From the NCBI RefSeq assembly GCF_000499205.1, contig NZ_AWUK01000027.1, positions 1 through 64,000 of the forward strand: 64,000 nt of DNA, in the 5' to 3' direction. Source of the stretch: Paenibacillus sp. MAEPY2. GTDB lineage: Bacteria > Bacillota > Bacilli > Paenibacillales > Paenibacillaceae. This document shows, one piece after another, positions 53,728-62,679 of this stretch (its first letter is position 1; every line of letters starts with the position of its first letter). The position numbers were made by a program, and so were the translations under genes. Under the pieces are notes generated by a model. The model was given only the letters and a program-made list of their open reading frames with translations, did not search any database and was not told the DNA's origin.

Positions 53728-53779
53728 CAGGGGCTATCCCAGAAGTCATGAAAAATGACCTGGGATAGCCCCTGTTTTT
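53728..53779 (+). terminator. Strong terminator after the GNAT gene
   Basis: CAGGGGCTATCCCAG (53728-53742) pairs with CTGGGATAGCCCCTG (53760-53774), with an inner GTCAT/ATGAC stem and five T residues. Confidence 0.95.
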
Positions 53780-53982
53780 CAATTTGATTTGTGAATCCAA
53801 GATCAACTTATTTTTCTTTTCAAGTACTGATGAGCCAGTTGTTGAAGAGCAGTCACAATCATTGGATGAATTCGTCCAGATGAAACATTTATCAACGTGG
53901 TTGTGATTTATTTCACTATATTTGAAAACGGATTCAGTTACAATAAAGACAGTAAATCAGGGGTAACAGGAGGCTGGTTCTG

Positions 53983-55134
53983 ATGGCAACACACGCTTAT
54001 TATGTTCCGCCCGTGAACTTGATGGGCAGAGGGTGTTTAAAGGAAGCAGGCAAGATGATAAAGAAGATGGGGATTCACAAAGCGCTTGTCGTAAGTGATC
54101 GTCGATTGATCTCTTCCGGCGTTGCTGAACAAGTGCTGTCTATACTAAGAAAATCAGGGTTAGACTATGTGATATATGATGAGGTTCAGCCCAATCCGAC
54201 CTGTCAGAATGTACATGACGGACTTCAACTATTTCAGGATCATGGCTGTGACGCCATTATATCGATAGGCGGAGGTTCACCGCAGGATGCTGCCAAAGGT
54301 ATCGGCATTGTAGCAACCAACGGTGGACATATCCGTGAATATGAAGGATTACATCAATCGAAACACAAGTCCGTGCCGCTAGTTGCGATTAACACAACAG
54401 CGGGCACGTCGAGTGAGGTGACTATGAATTACGTGATTACAGATGAGGAACGCAAGGTGAAAATGGTGATGGTGGATCGAAACAGTCTCGTCGACCTGTC
54501 GGTGAATGACCCGGAACTGATGCTGAGCAAGCCTGCCAGTCTTACTGCGGCTACAGGCATGGATGCGTTGACCCATGCGGTTGAGGCCATGGTGACGCCT
54601 GGTGGTTTTACTGTAACGAGCGCCACAGCGGCAGCAGCCGTTGAGCTGATCTTTGAATATTTACCCAGAGCCGTTAAGGATGGTAGTGATCTGGAGGCAA
54701 GAGAGCATATGACTTATGCGTGTTTCCTTGGCGGGATTGCTTTTAACAATGCGGGCTTGGGCTATGTTCATGCGATGGCTCACCAGCTTGGGGGAGTCTA
54801 CGATCTGCCACATGGGGTATGTAACGCGATGTTGCTTCCTTATGTAGAAGAGATGAATGCCAAGCATGTACCCGGTAAATTCCGGCATATTGCCAAAGCG
54901 ATCGGTATGGACGTGAAGGGCAGAAGTGATGAGGAATGCTCCGATTACGTGATTGAAGCTATTCGTCAACTTTCCAAAGAGGTTGGCATTCCTGAGAAGC
55001 TGTCTGAATTGGGTGTGAAAGACCCTGATGTTGAATGGCTGGCGGATAACGCCATGAAAGATGCCTGTGCACCAAGCAATCCATATGAACCCTCCAAGGA
55101 AGAAGTGATGGAGCTGTTCCGTAAAATTATATAG
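53983..55134 (+). CDS. Iron-containing alcohol dehydrogenase
   Basis: A 383-residue group III alcohol dehydrogenase. NAD-binding GGGSPQDAAKGIG, TTAGTSSEVT, and iron-ligand histidines in TGMDALTHAVEA and HAMAHQLGGVYDLPHGVC are all present. It resembles propanediol or lactaldehyde reductases, so a link to rhamnose-derived lactaldehyde is possible, but the gene is 48 kb from rhaB. AGGAGG precedes the ATG. Confidence 0.94.
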   Translation: MATHAYYVPPVNLMGRGCLKEAGKMIKKMGIHKALVVSDRRLISSGVAEQVLSILRKSGLDYVIYDEVQPNPTCQNVHDGLQLFQDHGCDAIISIGGGSPQDAAKGIGIVATNGGHIREYEGLHQSKHKSVPLVAINTTAGTSSEVTMNYVITDEERKVKMVMVDRNSLVDLSVNDPELMLSKPASLTAATGMDALTHAVEAMVTPGGFTVTSATAAAAVELIFEYLPRAVKDGSDLEAREHMTYACFLGGIAFNNAGLGYVHAMAHQLGGVYDLPHGVCNAMLLPYVEEMNAKHVPGKFRHIAKAIGMDVKGRSDEECSDYVIEAIRQLSKEVGIPEKLSELGVKDPDVEWLADNAMKDACAPSNPYEPSKEEVMELFRKII

Positions 55135-55226
55135 AGTATCATAGCAATTCGTATAATAGAATGGAAAGTCCCGCTGGGAAAAAGTGATGGGTATGAGTGT
55201 ATCCAGTGGATAAAAGGAGAAATAGG

Positions 55227-55249
55227 CCGGGAGAGATCTCGGTTTTTTT
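55227..55249 (+). terminator. Terminator after the alcohol dehydrogenase
   Basis: A 6-bp stem, CCGGGA with TCTCGG (55227-55242), is followed by seven T residues. Confidence 0.75.
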
Positions 55250-55696
55250 ATCATATAGTTTTAAAATTTAATTACTTATTTTTCCAGTTAATGTTAAGGG
55301 CAAAACAAAAGGATTTTGAAGACCTATTATCGAATACAATATTTAATAACAGCGGCATAAGGGAGGGAGTGATATCCACTTATACTTTTGTCGAAGTTTT
55401 CCAGCAAGATTCCTCAACCCGTTTCGTGTTTAATGTTATATAGGAGTCGTGTATTGCATTTTTCACGGGGTACACCTTAATTTGTACATCCACCTATCAC
55501 CTCTACACAACAAGTCCAGGCAATTCTGCATGTATCATCTACTTTCAGACACTACAAGAATGACGTTCGGCTGCAATTTCGATGAAACACAGTCTGTACA
55601 GCATGCTCCTAATCATGACAAAAGTGTCCACACAACAGAATATCGGATTATGGGCTCTGAAATGAATCAGAACGAATGCACATGGAGGAGGCTGTA
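55250..55696. other. Intergenic region upstream of glgC
   Basis: 447 bases without a convincing gene. An 82-codon frame at 55449 has no binding site and an implausible composition. A short frame at 55371-55443 follows AGGGAGG but is only about 24 codons. The glycogen operon promoter must lie here, but I cannot place it. Confidence 0.5.
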
Positions 55697-56869
55697 ATGA
55701 TGGCAAAAAAAGAAGTTGTAGCGATGCTGCTCGCTGGAGGGCAAGGCAAAAGGTTAAAGGGATTGACCAAATCACTGGCCAAGCCCGCTGTTTATTTTGG
55801 CGGAACTTATCGTATCATTGATTTTCCACTTAGTAACTGCTCCAATTCAGGCATCGACACGGTCGGTGTGTTAACCCAATATGAACCTCTGGTGCTGCAC
55901 TCATATATCGGCATTGGCAGTGATTGGGATCTGGACCGCAAAAATGGCGGGGTATATGTGCTTCCTCCTCATGAACGTGAAGACGGCAGTAACTGGTACC
56001 GTGGTACGGCGGATGCGATATACCGGAACCTGAATTTTATCGAACAATTCGATCCTGAGCATGTGCTCATCTTGTCAGGGGATCATATCTATAAAATGGA
56101 TTACGAGAAAATGCTTCAATACCATAAGGAAAAGGATGCAGATTGCACCATATCAGTCGTTGACGTTCCGTTGGAAGAAGCCAGCCGGTTCGGGCTGCTC
56201 AACACCCACGATGATTATCGCATCTATGAATTCGAAGAAAAACCTCCTGAACCCAAGAGTACGCTTGCTTCCATGGGTATTTATCTCTTCAAGTGGGATG
56301 TGCTGAAACGCTTCCTGATCCAGGACGAACAACAGGCATCCACCTCCTATGATTTTGGCAAAGATATCATTCCCTTGTTGCTTGAAAATGAAAAATTACT
56401 ATACGCCTATCCGTTTGAGGGGTATTGGAAGGACGTAGGTACGATCCGCAGTCTGTGGGAATCCAATATGGACCTGCTGGATGAGGAGACACCGTTTAAT
56501 CTGAACGACCCCGACTGGCGTATCTTTACCCGTAACCCTAATCAGCCTGCGCAATATATTTCACCTTCTGCGAAGGTGCGGAACTGCATCATCAGTGAAG
56601 GCAGTGTTGTACATGGTGAGGTTAATCACTCGGTGTTGTTCTACGGGATTGAGGTGGGCGAGAATAGCTCAGTAACGGATTCAGTGATCATGCCAAAAGT
56701 GAAGATCGGTCAACATGTACGCATTCACAAAGCTATTATTGCCGAAGGATTGGTGATCCCGGATGGAGTACATCTGTCACCCGCTCCTGAGGATGAAAGT
56801 GATATATTACTGGTCGATCAGGAAGAACTGGAACGTCAGCTTCTCGAGGGAATGACAAGCAAAGCCTAA
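55697..56869 (+). CDS. glgC: Glucose-1-phosphate adenylyltransferase, catalytic subunit
   Basis: A 390-residue ADP-glucose pyrophosphorylase making ADP-glucose from ATP and glucose 1-phosphate for glycogen synthesis. The nucleotide loop AMLLAGGQGKRLKGLT, the catalytic LILSGDHIYKMDY and a C-terminal left-handed beta helix are present. GGAGGAGG precedes the ATG at 55697 (55700 is nearly equivalent). glgD follows after 27 bases. Confidence 0.96.
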   Translation: MMAKKEVVAMLLAGGQGKRLKGLTKSLAKPAVYFGGTYRIIDFPLSNCSNSGIDTVGVLTQYEPLVLHSYIGIGSDWDLDRKNGGVYVLPPHEREDGSNWYRGTADAIYRNLNFIEQFDPEHVLILSGDHIYKMDYEKMLQYHKEKDADCTISVVDVPLEEASRFGLLNTHDDYRIYEFEEKPPEPKSTLASMGIYLFKWDVLKRFLIQDEQQASTSYDFGKDIIPLLLENEKLLYAYPFEGYWKDVGTIRSLWESNMDLLDEETPFNLNDPDWRIFTRNPNQPAQYISPSAKVRNCIISEGSVVHGEVNHSVLFYGIEVGENSSVTDSVIMPKVKIGQHVRIHKAIIAEGLVIPDGVHLSPAPEDESDILLVDQEELERQLLEGMTSKA

Positions 56870-56896
56870 TCTAAACCCCAAAGGACGGTGCATGCG

Positions 56897-58000
56897 ATGA
56901 AACCATTGATCGGAGTTATTAACCTTGACCATGAGCTTGAGGAATTGAAGGAATTGACGTACTTTCGCTGCGGAGCCGCGGTACCCTATGCCGGGCGCTA
57001 CCGTCTGATTGATTTTGTATTGTCCAATATGATGAATGCTGGCATTGAGAGTATCGGCGTATTTGTCCGTCGGAAGTATCGTTCACTCATGGATCATCTG
57101 GGAGACGGTAAGCCGTGGGATCTGGATCGCAAACATGGAGGCATGTTTATTTTGCCCCCGGACTGGAACGATCCGACCGATACGTCACAAGGGGATTTGC
57201 AGCATTTTCACAATAATCTCGATTTCTTTCGTCGGGGTTCCGGGCAATATGTCGTTCATGCAGGCAGTCGGCACGTGACCAAAGCAGATCTGCAGGATGT
57301 GTACAGGTACCATATAAGCAAGGGCGCGGATGTGACATTGGTTTGCAAAAAAGTGGATCAACTTCTGCCTGAGCATGACGCCTGTGTCAAAGTTGAAGAT
57401 GACGGGAACGGCAATGTGGTGGACATTCACCAAAGCGCCGATCATCCGAATATATATACAGAAATTTTCATTATGGAAAAAGAATTGTTCCTGCGCCAGG
57501 TGCAGCGCTGCATTGCTCATGGGGAAAGCCATTTCTTCCGTGATGTAATCCAGAAAAACCCGGATGGCTTGAACATTGCTGCATATGCCTATGATGGCTA
57601 TCATGCCGTGATTAATTCAATCGACAGCTATTACCGCAACAGTCTGGAACTGTTAAATAGCGGACTGTATGAACAACTGTTCAAGGAACAGCCTGTTCAG
57701 ACCAAGATTAAGTATGAGGCTCCGGCCAAATATTTGGACACCGCTGAGGTGAAGCACTCCTTACTTGCAAACGGCTGTATTGTAGGCGGGGAAGTGGAAG
57801 ACAGCATTCTGTTCCGTGGGGTGCATGTGGCGAAGGGTGCCAAAATTAAAGGTTCTATTATTATGCAAAAATGCTACATCGGAGAAGGCGCCGTTCTGGA
57901 GAACGTTATTCTCGACAAAGATGTGAAGCTAAGCGGCGGCCAGACGCTGATCGGCGACCCGTCCAACCCGTATATTTTGGCAAAGAGTACTATTATCTAA
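56897..58000 (+). CDS. glgD: Glucose-1-phosphate adenylyltransferase, GlgD subunit
   Basis: A 367-residue regulatory paralogue of GlgC. It keeps the fold (CGAAVPYAGRYRLIDFVLSNM, SRHVTKADLQDVYRYH) but has replaced the catalytic GDHIYKMDY by AGSRHVTKAD. This fits its role as the non-catalytic partner that modulates GlgC in Firmicutes. The ATG at 56897 is preferred over a GTG at 56888. The next gene is 298 bases away, separated by the structured element. Confidence 0.93.
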   Translation: MKPLIGVINLDHELEELKELTYFRCGAAVPYAGRYRLIDFVLSNMMNAGIESIGVFVRRKYRSLMDHLGDGKPWDLDRKHGGMFILPPDWNDPTDTSQGDLQHFHNNLDFFRRGSGQYVVHAGSRHVTKADLQDVYRYHISKGADVTLVCKKVDQLLPEHDACVKVEDDGNGNVVDIHQSADHPNIYTEIFIMEKELFLRQVQRCIAHGESHFFRDVIQKNPDGLNIAAYAYDGYHAVINSIDSYYRNSLELLNSGLYEQLFKEQPVQTKIKYEAPAKYLDTAEVKHSLLANGCIVGGEVEDSILFRGVHVAKGAKIKGSIIMQKCYIGEGAVLENVILDKDVKLSGGQTLIGDPSNPYILAKSTII

Positions 58001-58044
58001 TACCGACACTTAACCGATATCATCTATAAATATATATAAAATAA

Positions 58045-58279
58045 AAATCCTGTAGGATGGATTTAAGGTTCATGCTGCTTCGAAGCATGGGTGCCACAGC
58101 TAAAGCTACGGTTATACGTGCTAACGCAGTGGAGGTGACGAGATCGATTCTGAAGAAGCGTCAGCGTTCGGAAGAACGATTCGTAACCGGAACGGGCTCT
58201 TAGCCGGAAGTGCAGCTTTGAAAGGTGTAGCACTCATGTGTAAGAAACAAGTATGAACCGCCACTATCCTACAGGATTT
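58045..58279 (+). ncRNA. Structured RNA candidate between glgD and glgP
   Basis: About 235 bases closed by a long terminal stem: 58045-58058 pairs perfectly with 58266-58279 (14 bp). A second stem, GGTTCAT (58067-58073)/ATGAACC (58253-58259), follows. Inside are TGCTT/AAGCA (58076-58087), CCAC/GTGG (58094-58097/58129-58132), CGTTC/GAACG around a GGAA tetraloop (58165-58178), and AGTGC/GCACT (58209-58234). The ribosome binding site of glgP starts 5 bases after it. No coding frame fits. It may be a cis-regulator, a separate ncRNA such as the raiA type, or an inserted element; I cannot name the family. Confidence 0.6.
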
Positions 58280-58298
58280 CACCGGGAGGAACCTTCTT

Positions 58299-60731
58299 TT
58301 GTTTGACAACAAGGAAACGTTCAAGAGTATTTTTAGGCGGAATCTGGTCAGCAAATTGGGCAAACCGTTAGCAGAAGCGACGCAGGAGGATGTTTATCAC
58401 GTACTTGGAAGCATGATCCGTGAATATGCGGGTCAGGATTGGGCGGCGTCGAATCAGGGGTTTAAGCAGCGCCAGGATAAACAGGTCTATTACTTCTCGC
58501 TGGAATTCCTGATTGGACGTCTGCTCGGCAACAACCTGCTAAATGTGAATGAACTGGAACTGGTTCGTGACAGTCTGGCTGAACTGGGCTTCTCTTTGGA
58601 AGATGTGGAAGAACAGGAGGCGGATGCAGGTCTGGGTAACGGAGGTCTGGGACGGCTCGCGGCCTGTTTCCTGGATTCATTGGCATCGCTCGGTTATGCA
58701 GGACATGGGTGTGGAATTCGATATAAATATGGCTTGTTTGAGCAAAAAATCATCAACGGCAATCAGGTGGAATTACCTGATAATTGGCTCGATAAGGGAA
58801 ATGAATGGGAAGTCCGCCGTCCGGACAAAAAGGTGGAGGTACAATTCTGGGGCCGGGTGGAAGCCCATGAACAGGATGGACATTACCAATTTGTTACCAA
58901 GGATGCGGAATCTGTTGTAGCTGTGCCGTATGATGTACCCGTCATTGGTTATGGTCAGCCCCATGTAAACACATTACGGCTGTGGAGTGCGGAGCCGAAG
59001 CGGGAAACATCGCAGGATACCCCTTCGAACTATTACGGATATCTGGATTACAGTCGTTCGGTTGAATCCATTTCAGAGTTTTTGTACCCCGATGATTCCC
59101 AATACGAGGGTAAGCTGCTCCGATTGAAACAGCAGTACTTTATGTGTTCAGCAGGTGTACAGAGTGCCTTGCGTACGTTTAACAAATTGGAGCTTTCCTA
59201 TGATCGGTTGCCGGATAAAGTGGCGTTCCATATCAATGACACCCACCCTACACTGGTCATTCCGGAGCTAATGCGGATTCTAATTGATGTCAAAGGCTAT
59301 GGATGGGATGAGGCTTGGGATATCACGACTCGTACGGTATCCTATACGAACCATACAACATTAAGTGAGGCGCTTGAAAAATGGCCTGTAGCCATGATCA
59401 GTAAGCTGCTGCCACGCATTTATATGATCATTGAAGAGATCAACAAACGTTTCTGCGGCATGCTGCTTGAACGTTATCCAGGAGACCCGGATCGTATTCA
59501 GCATCTGGCGATTGTTGCTAATGATCAGGTGCGGATGGCTCATCTGGCGATTGTGGGCAGTCATAGCGTCAACGGTGTGGCGGCTCTGCATACCGAGATT
59601 TTGAAGGAACGGGAGATGGCGCCGTTCTATGCACTCTACCCAGAGCGATTCAACAACAAAACCAATGGCATCACTCATCGCCGCTGGTTGATGCATGCCA
59701 ACCCGAAGCTGTCGAATCTGATCACCAATACGATTGGCGGGAAGTGGATTACAGAGCCGGGAAGGCTGAATGAGTTGGTAGGAGCTGCGGATGATGCTTC
59801 ATTCCAGCAGCAATTCCAATCCATCAAACGCCATAATAAGGAGCGGCTCGCTGCATATATCCTGGATCATACAGGAACAGCTGTCAATCCGGAATCCATT
59901 TTTGATGTACAGGTGAAAAGGCTTCATGGCTACAAACGGCAGTTGCTGAACATTCTGCATGTCATGCATTTGTACAACCGGCTCAAGAGCGATGCTTCAT
60001 TTGATATCGTGCCACGTACATTCATCTTTGGAGCAAAAGCAGCGCCAAGTTATTATTTTGCCAAGAAAATTATCAAGCTGATTAACACGGTGGCGGATAC
60101 TGTAAATCGGGATACGGCCGTGAACGATCGTTTGCAAGTGTTTTTCCTGGAAAACTACTCAGTCTCTCTTGCGGAAAAAATCATTCCGGCAGCGGACGTC
60201 AGTGAACAAATCTCGACTGCAGGTAAGGAAGCTTCCGGTACCGGTAACATGAAGTTCATGATGAACGGTGCATTAACCATCGGTACGATGGATGGGGCGA
60301 ATGTCGAGATGGCAGAGCAGGTCGGGGAAGATAATATGTTTATCTTTGGTCTGCGGGCAGATGAAGTCCTTGAGTATTATCGTTCCGGCAGCTATCGACC
60401 GGGTGAGATTGTTCAGCAGGATGAACGGATTCGCGAGGTGGTGGAGCAGTTGGTACATCCAGGTGCATTCTGTGAACGTGACGGTGAATTCTGGGATATC
60501 TATGATTCCTTGCTGGCGCATGGCGACGAGTACTTTGTATTACGCGACTTTGCCGCCTATGCCGATGCCCATGCTGCCATTGATTCAGCATACCGCGATG
60601 TAGCGGGCTGGACACGCAAGGCGGTGCTGAATACGGCTCAATCCGGCATTTTCTCCAGTGATCGCACCATTAGTGAATATGCGACGGATATCTGGGGTAT
60701 TCATCCGGTGTCCGGACACTGGAAAGGATAA
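58299..60731 (+). CDS. glgP: Glycogen/alpha-glucan phosphorylase
   Basis: An 810-residue GT35 enzyme that releases glucose 1-phosphate from glycogen. Visible features are GGLGRLAACFLDSLA near residue 115, VKRLHGYKRQLLN and the pyridoxal-phosphate lysine segment EASGTGNMKFMMNGALTIGTMDGANVE. The start is TTG at 58299, 8 bases after GGGAGGA. It is the third glycogen gene; glgA and glgB are not in the window. Confidence 0.97.
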   Translation: MFDNKETFKSIFRRNLVSKLGKPLAEATQEDVYHVLGSMIREYAGQDWAASNQGFKQRQDKQVYYFSLEFLIGRLLGNNLLNVNELELVRDSLAELGFSLEDVEEQEADAGLGNGGLGRLAACFLDSLASLGYAGHGCGIRYKYGLFEQKIINGNQVELPDNWLDKGNEWEVRRPDKKVEVQFWGRVEAHEQDGHYQFVTKDAESVVAVPYDVPVIGYGQPHVNTLRLWSAEPKRETSQDTPSNYYGYLDYSRSVESISEFLYPDDSQYEGKLLRLKQQYFMCSAGVQSALRTFNKLELSYDRLPDKVAFHINDTHPTLVIPELMRILIDVKGYGWDEAWDITTRTVSYTNHTTLSEALEKWPVAMISKLLPRIYMIIEEINKRFCGMLLERYPGDPDRIQHLAIVANDQVRMAHLAIVGSHSVNGVAALHTEILKEREMAPFYALYPERFNNKTNGITHRRWLMHANPKLSNLITNTIGGKWITEPGRLNELVGAADDASFQQQFQSIKRHNKERLAAYILDHTGTAVNPESIFDVQVKRLHGYKRQLLNILHVMHLYNRLKSDASFDIVPRTFIFGAKAAPSYYFAKKIIKLINTVADTVNRDTAVNDRLQVFFLENYSVSLAEKIIPAADVSEQISTAGKEASGTGNMKFMMNGALTIGTMDGANVEMAEQVGEDNMFIFGLRADEVLEYYRSGSYRPGEIVQQDERIREVVEQLVHPGAFCERDGEFWDIYDSLLAHGDEYFVLRDFAAYADAHAAIDSAYRDVAGWTRKAVLNTAQSGIFSSDRTISEYATDIWGIHPVSGHWKG

Positions 60732-60755
60732 AGATTTATTGTTTAACAAAGAAAA

Positions 60756-60836
60756 CCCCTTGTACACTAGGTTGATCTCTGTTGGGTTGATATACATTCA
60801 TCAGAGATCGCTCCTTGTTGCACAAGGGGATTTTTT
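60756..60836. terminator. Terminator between glgP and the CPBP gene
   Basis: CCCCTTGT (60756-60763) pairs with ACAAGGGG (60822-60829), with an inner GATCTCTG/CAGAGATC stem and six T residues. It lies between convergent genes and is usable on both strands. Confidence 0.8.
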
Positions 60837-60843
60837 GTATGAG

Positions 60844-61653
60844 TCAGCCGACTGGTCGGGACACGCTTTGGGCCTTATCGCGCCGCTTTTCACGACGGAG
60901 GATGATCGGGACCGTGATTACTGCAGCGATCACCAACAACGGAGCTAGTAAACCAGCGATGGGTAATGCCGACGCGCCATTTGCTGAGAAAACGCTCAAG
61001 TCCCAGAACCCGTGCAGGAATATGGAGGCCACGAGCGAACCGGTAGACCGCCGGGCGAGGTAGAAGATCGAACCGAGGCCGAAAGCGATAATTACCTGGA
61101 ACAGGGCTCCTGCTCCAATGCCCCAGAACATGTTTGGCAGGTGGAAGACTGCGAACATCGCTGTTGAGAGCAGCCAGACCCCGGTTTCGCCGAATCGGCT
61201 GCGCAGAGCAACGATCAACTGACCTCGGTTGATCATCTCTTCATTGAAGCCGACCATGATACTGCCAAAGATGAGATACAGCCACATGAGGGGCGTGACA
61301 CGGGTGAAATCGCCAGTCAGCATGTTCACGATCGCGATGACCATCATGATGATCGGGAGAGTCATTGTCCATCGAGAAAGACGCCGTCTTTCAACCAGGC
61401 TAGGGCGCCACCATCCGTAGATCGTGACCATTGTGATGGTCAGCACGGCACCGCCGGACAGCGGTGCTATGTACCAGAGAAGAAGGGTCCGCTCACTTTC
61501 ACCCACTCGTGTGTAGTCGATGCCGTTGAGCAAGAAGATCGCGTAGAAGACTGCGCTGTAGAGGAAATAGGTGAGAATACCCCATCCTACGCGGGGACGA
61601 ACCCGAAGGGCAGGATTCAAAGATTCTTGCAGCTTGTCCCTATTGATTGACAT
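60844..61653 (-). CDS. CPBP family intramembrane glutamic endopeptidase
   Basis: A 269-residue multi-pass membrane protease of the Abi/CAAX family, with about seven segments. Its motifs are FNEEMINRG (EExxxR type) and FAVFHLPNMFWG with the catalytic histidine. The start at 61653 follows AGGAGT; a GTG at 61662 is less likely. Its base composition looks slightly more GC-rich than the neighbours. Its substrate is unknown; bacteriocin or immunity roles exist in the family but nothing here supports one. Confidence 0.88.
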   Translation of the reverse strand: MSINRDKLQESLNPALRVRPRVGWGILTYFLYSAVFYAIFLLNGIDYTRVGESERTLLLWYIAPLSGGAVLTITMVTIYGWWRPSLVERRRLSRWTMTLPIIMMVIAIVNMLTGDFTRVTPLMWLYLIFGSIMVGFNEEMINRGQLIVALRSRFGETGVWLLSTAMFAVFHLPNMFWGIGAGALFQVIIAFGLGSIFYLARRSTGSLVASIFLHGFWDLSVFSANGASALPIAGLLAPLLVIAAVITVPIILRREKRRDKAQSVSRPVG

Positions 61654-62079
61654 TATAAACACTCCTACAATAAATTATTTTTTTTCATTTGCTAAGTGAC
61701 GAGGAACATATTTGAATTGCTCCCTCATTTACAATTCTAGTAGACCAAGTTGAATAGAAGCTAAACAAATGGATGAAAACCAGCTAAATTTAGGCTGCTG
61801 TCATTTAGGTTCTGTTTAGGTAACTATGTTTTACGGTGATCAGGGTGATAATGGTCTTTCCTACTTTGTACTTGGTGAACAATAATCAGGAAATGACTAT
61901 GATCAACTGGTTTCGGTGAAATTTGAAGAAGGTGATAGGAAGGGAAGGGGCGGATTTTGAGGTGCAAGATGTAAGGAAGTGTATGGAAGTCTACCCCTGA
62001 GCAACTGGACATGAAGATCTATATCCCGGTAAAATAGACCTTACCGCTCCGCGGAAAAAAGGACGGAGGAAATCAGATA
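61654..62079. other. Intergenic region between the CPBP and VanZ genes
   Basis: 426 bases in a divergent region. No convincing ORF, hairpin or repeat stands out. It should contain promoters for both genes. Confidence 0.5.
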
Positions 62080-62538
62080 ATGAACGAAGGCTCGTGGCTC
62101 CACTCCAGACGGATGCTCGCTATCGTTGCCTGCATGGCAGTACTGTACATGTTGATTATGGGGAACTTGCTCTTTGTCAACGGGAGAACGCCTGGCGTGA
62201 ATTATCAATATAATTTTGTACCTTTAGAGACAATCAAGCCTCTACTTTTTGAAAGAGACAGATACCACACGGAAGCCTGGGTGAAGAACCTGTTTGGCAA
62301 CATTGTCTTGTTCATCCCGCTTGGCATATGGATACCCTGGTTATTCCGCAGGTGCCGAAAGTTCTGGCCATTTACAGGGGTTGTCGTCTTACTTTTGTTC
62401 GCTGTTGAGGTTACACAATGGATTACCCGCCTGGGTTCGTTTGATGTCGATGACATTATGTTGAATACAGTGGGTGCCTGGATTGGATACATAGGGTTTG
62501 CCTTATTCCTATACTCACAGGGAAAGACTCGAGATTGA
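62080..62538 (+). CDS. VanZ family membrane protein
   Basis: A 152-residue VanZ-like protein with four membrane segments. It has the family features YNFVPLETIKPLL, NLFGNIVLFIPLG, EVTQWITRLGSFDVDDIMLN and NTVGAWIGY. CGGAGGA precedes the ATG. The name comes from teicoplanin resistance, but most VanZ proteins are of unknown function and no van cluster is present. Confidence 0.92.
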   Translation: MNEGSWLHSRRMLAIVACMAVLYMLIMGNLLFVNGRTPGVNYQYNFVPLETIKPLLFERDRYHTEAWVKNLFGNIVLFIPLGIWIPWLFRRCRKFWPFTGVVVLLLFAVEVTQWITRLGSFDVDDIMLNTVGAWIGYIGFALFLYSQGKTRD

Positions 62539-62679
62539 ACTGCAACTAGCGGTCAATGATCGGGTCTTTTTGTGTTCCTGCACCTTCTTGAGTCTTTCAA
62601 AGTGTTTATAATAGGGCCATTTCGGATAAAACATACTAACGGGTTATATAGTAATGAAGAATGAAGTAATGAAGGCGAG

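Noticed and set aside
55449..55697. An 82-codon frame upstream of glgC
   Set aside because: It lacks a ribosome binding site, its composition is unlike a real protein, and it runs into the glgC start.
61824..62012. A 62-codon minus-strand frame before the VanZ gene
   Set aside because: No binding site and no recognisable protein features.
62080..62538. VanZ protein as a sign of a glycopeptide resistance cluster
   Set aside because: No vanHAX, vanRS or vanY homologue is nearby; VanZ-family proteins are common in Paenibacillus without resistance.
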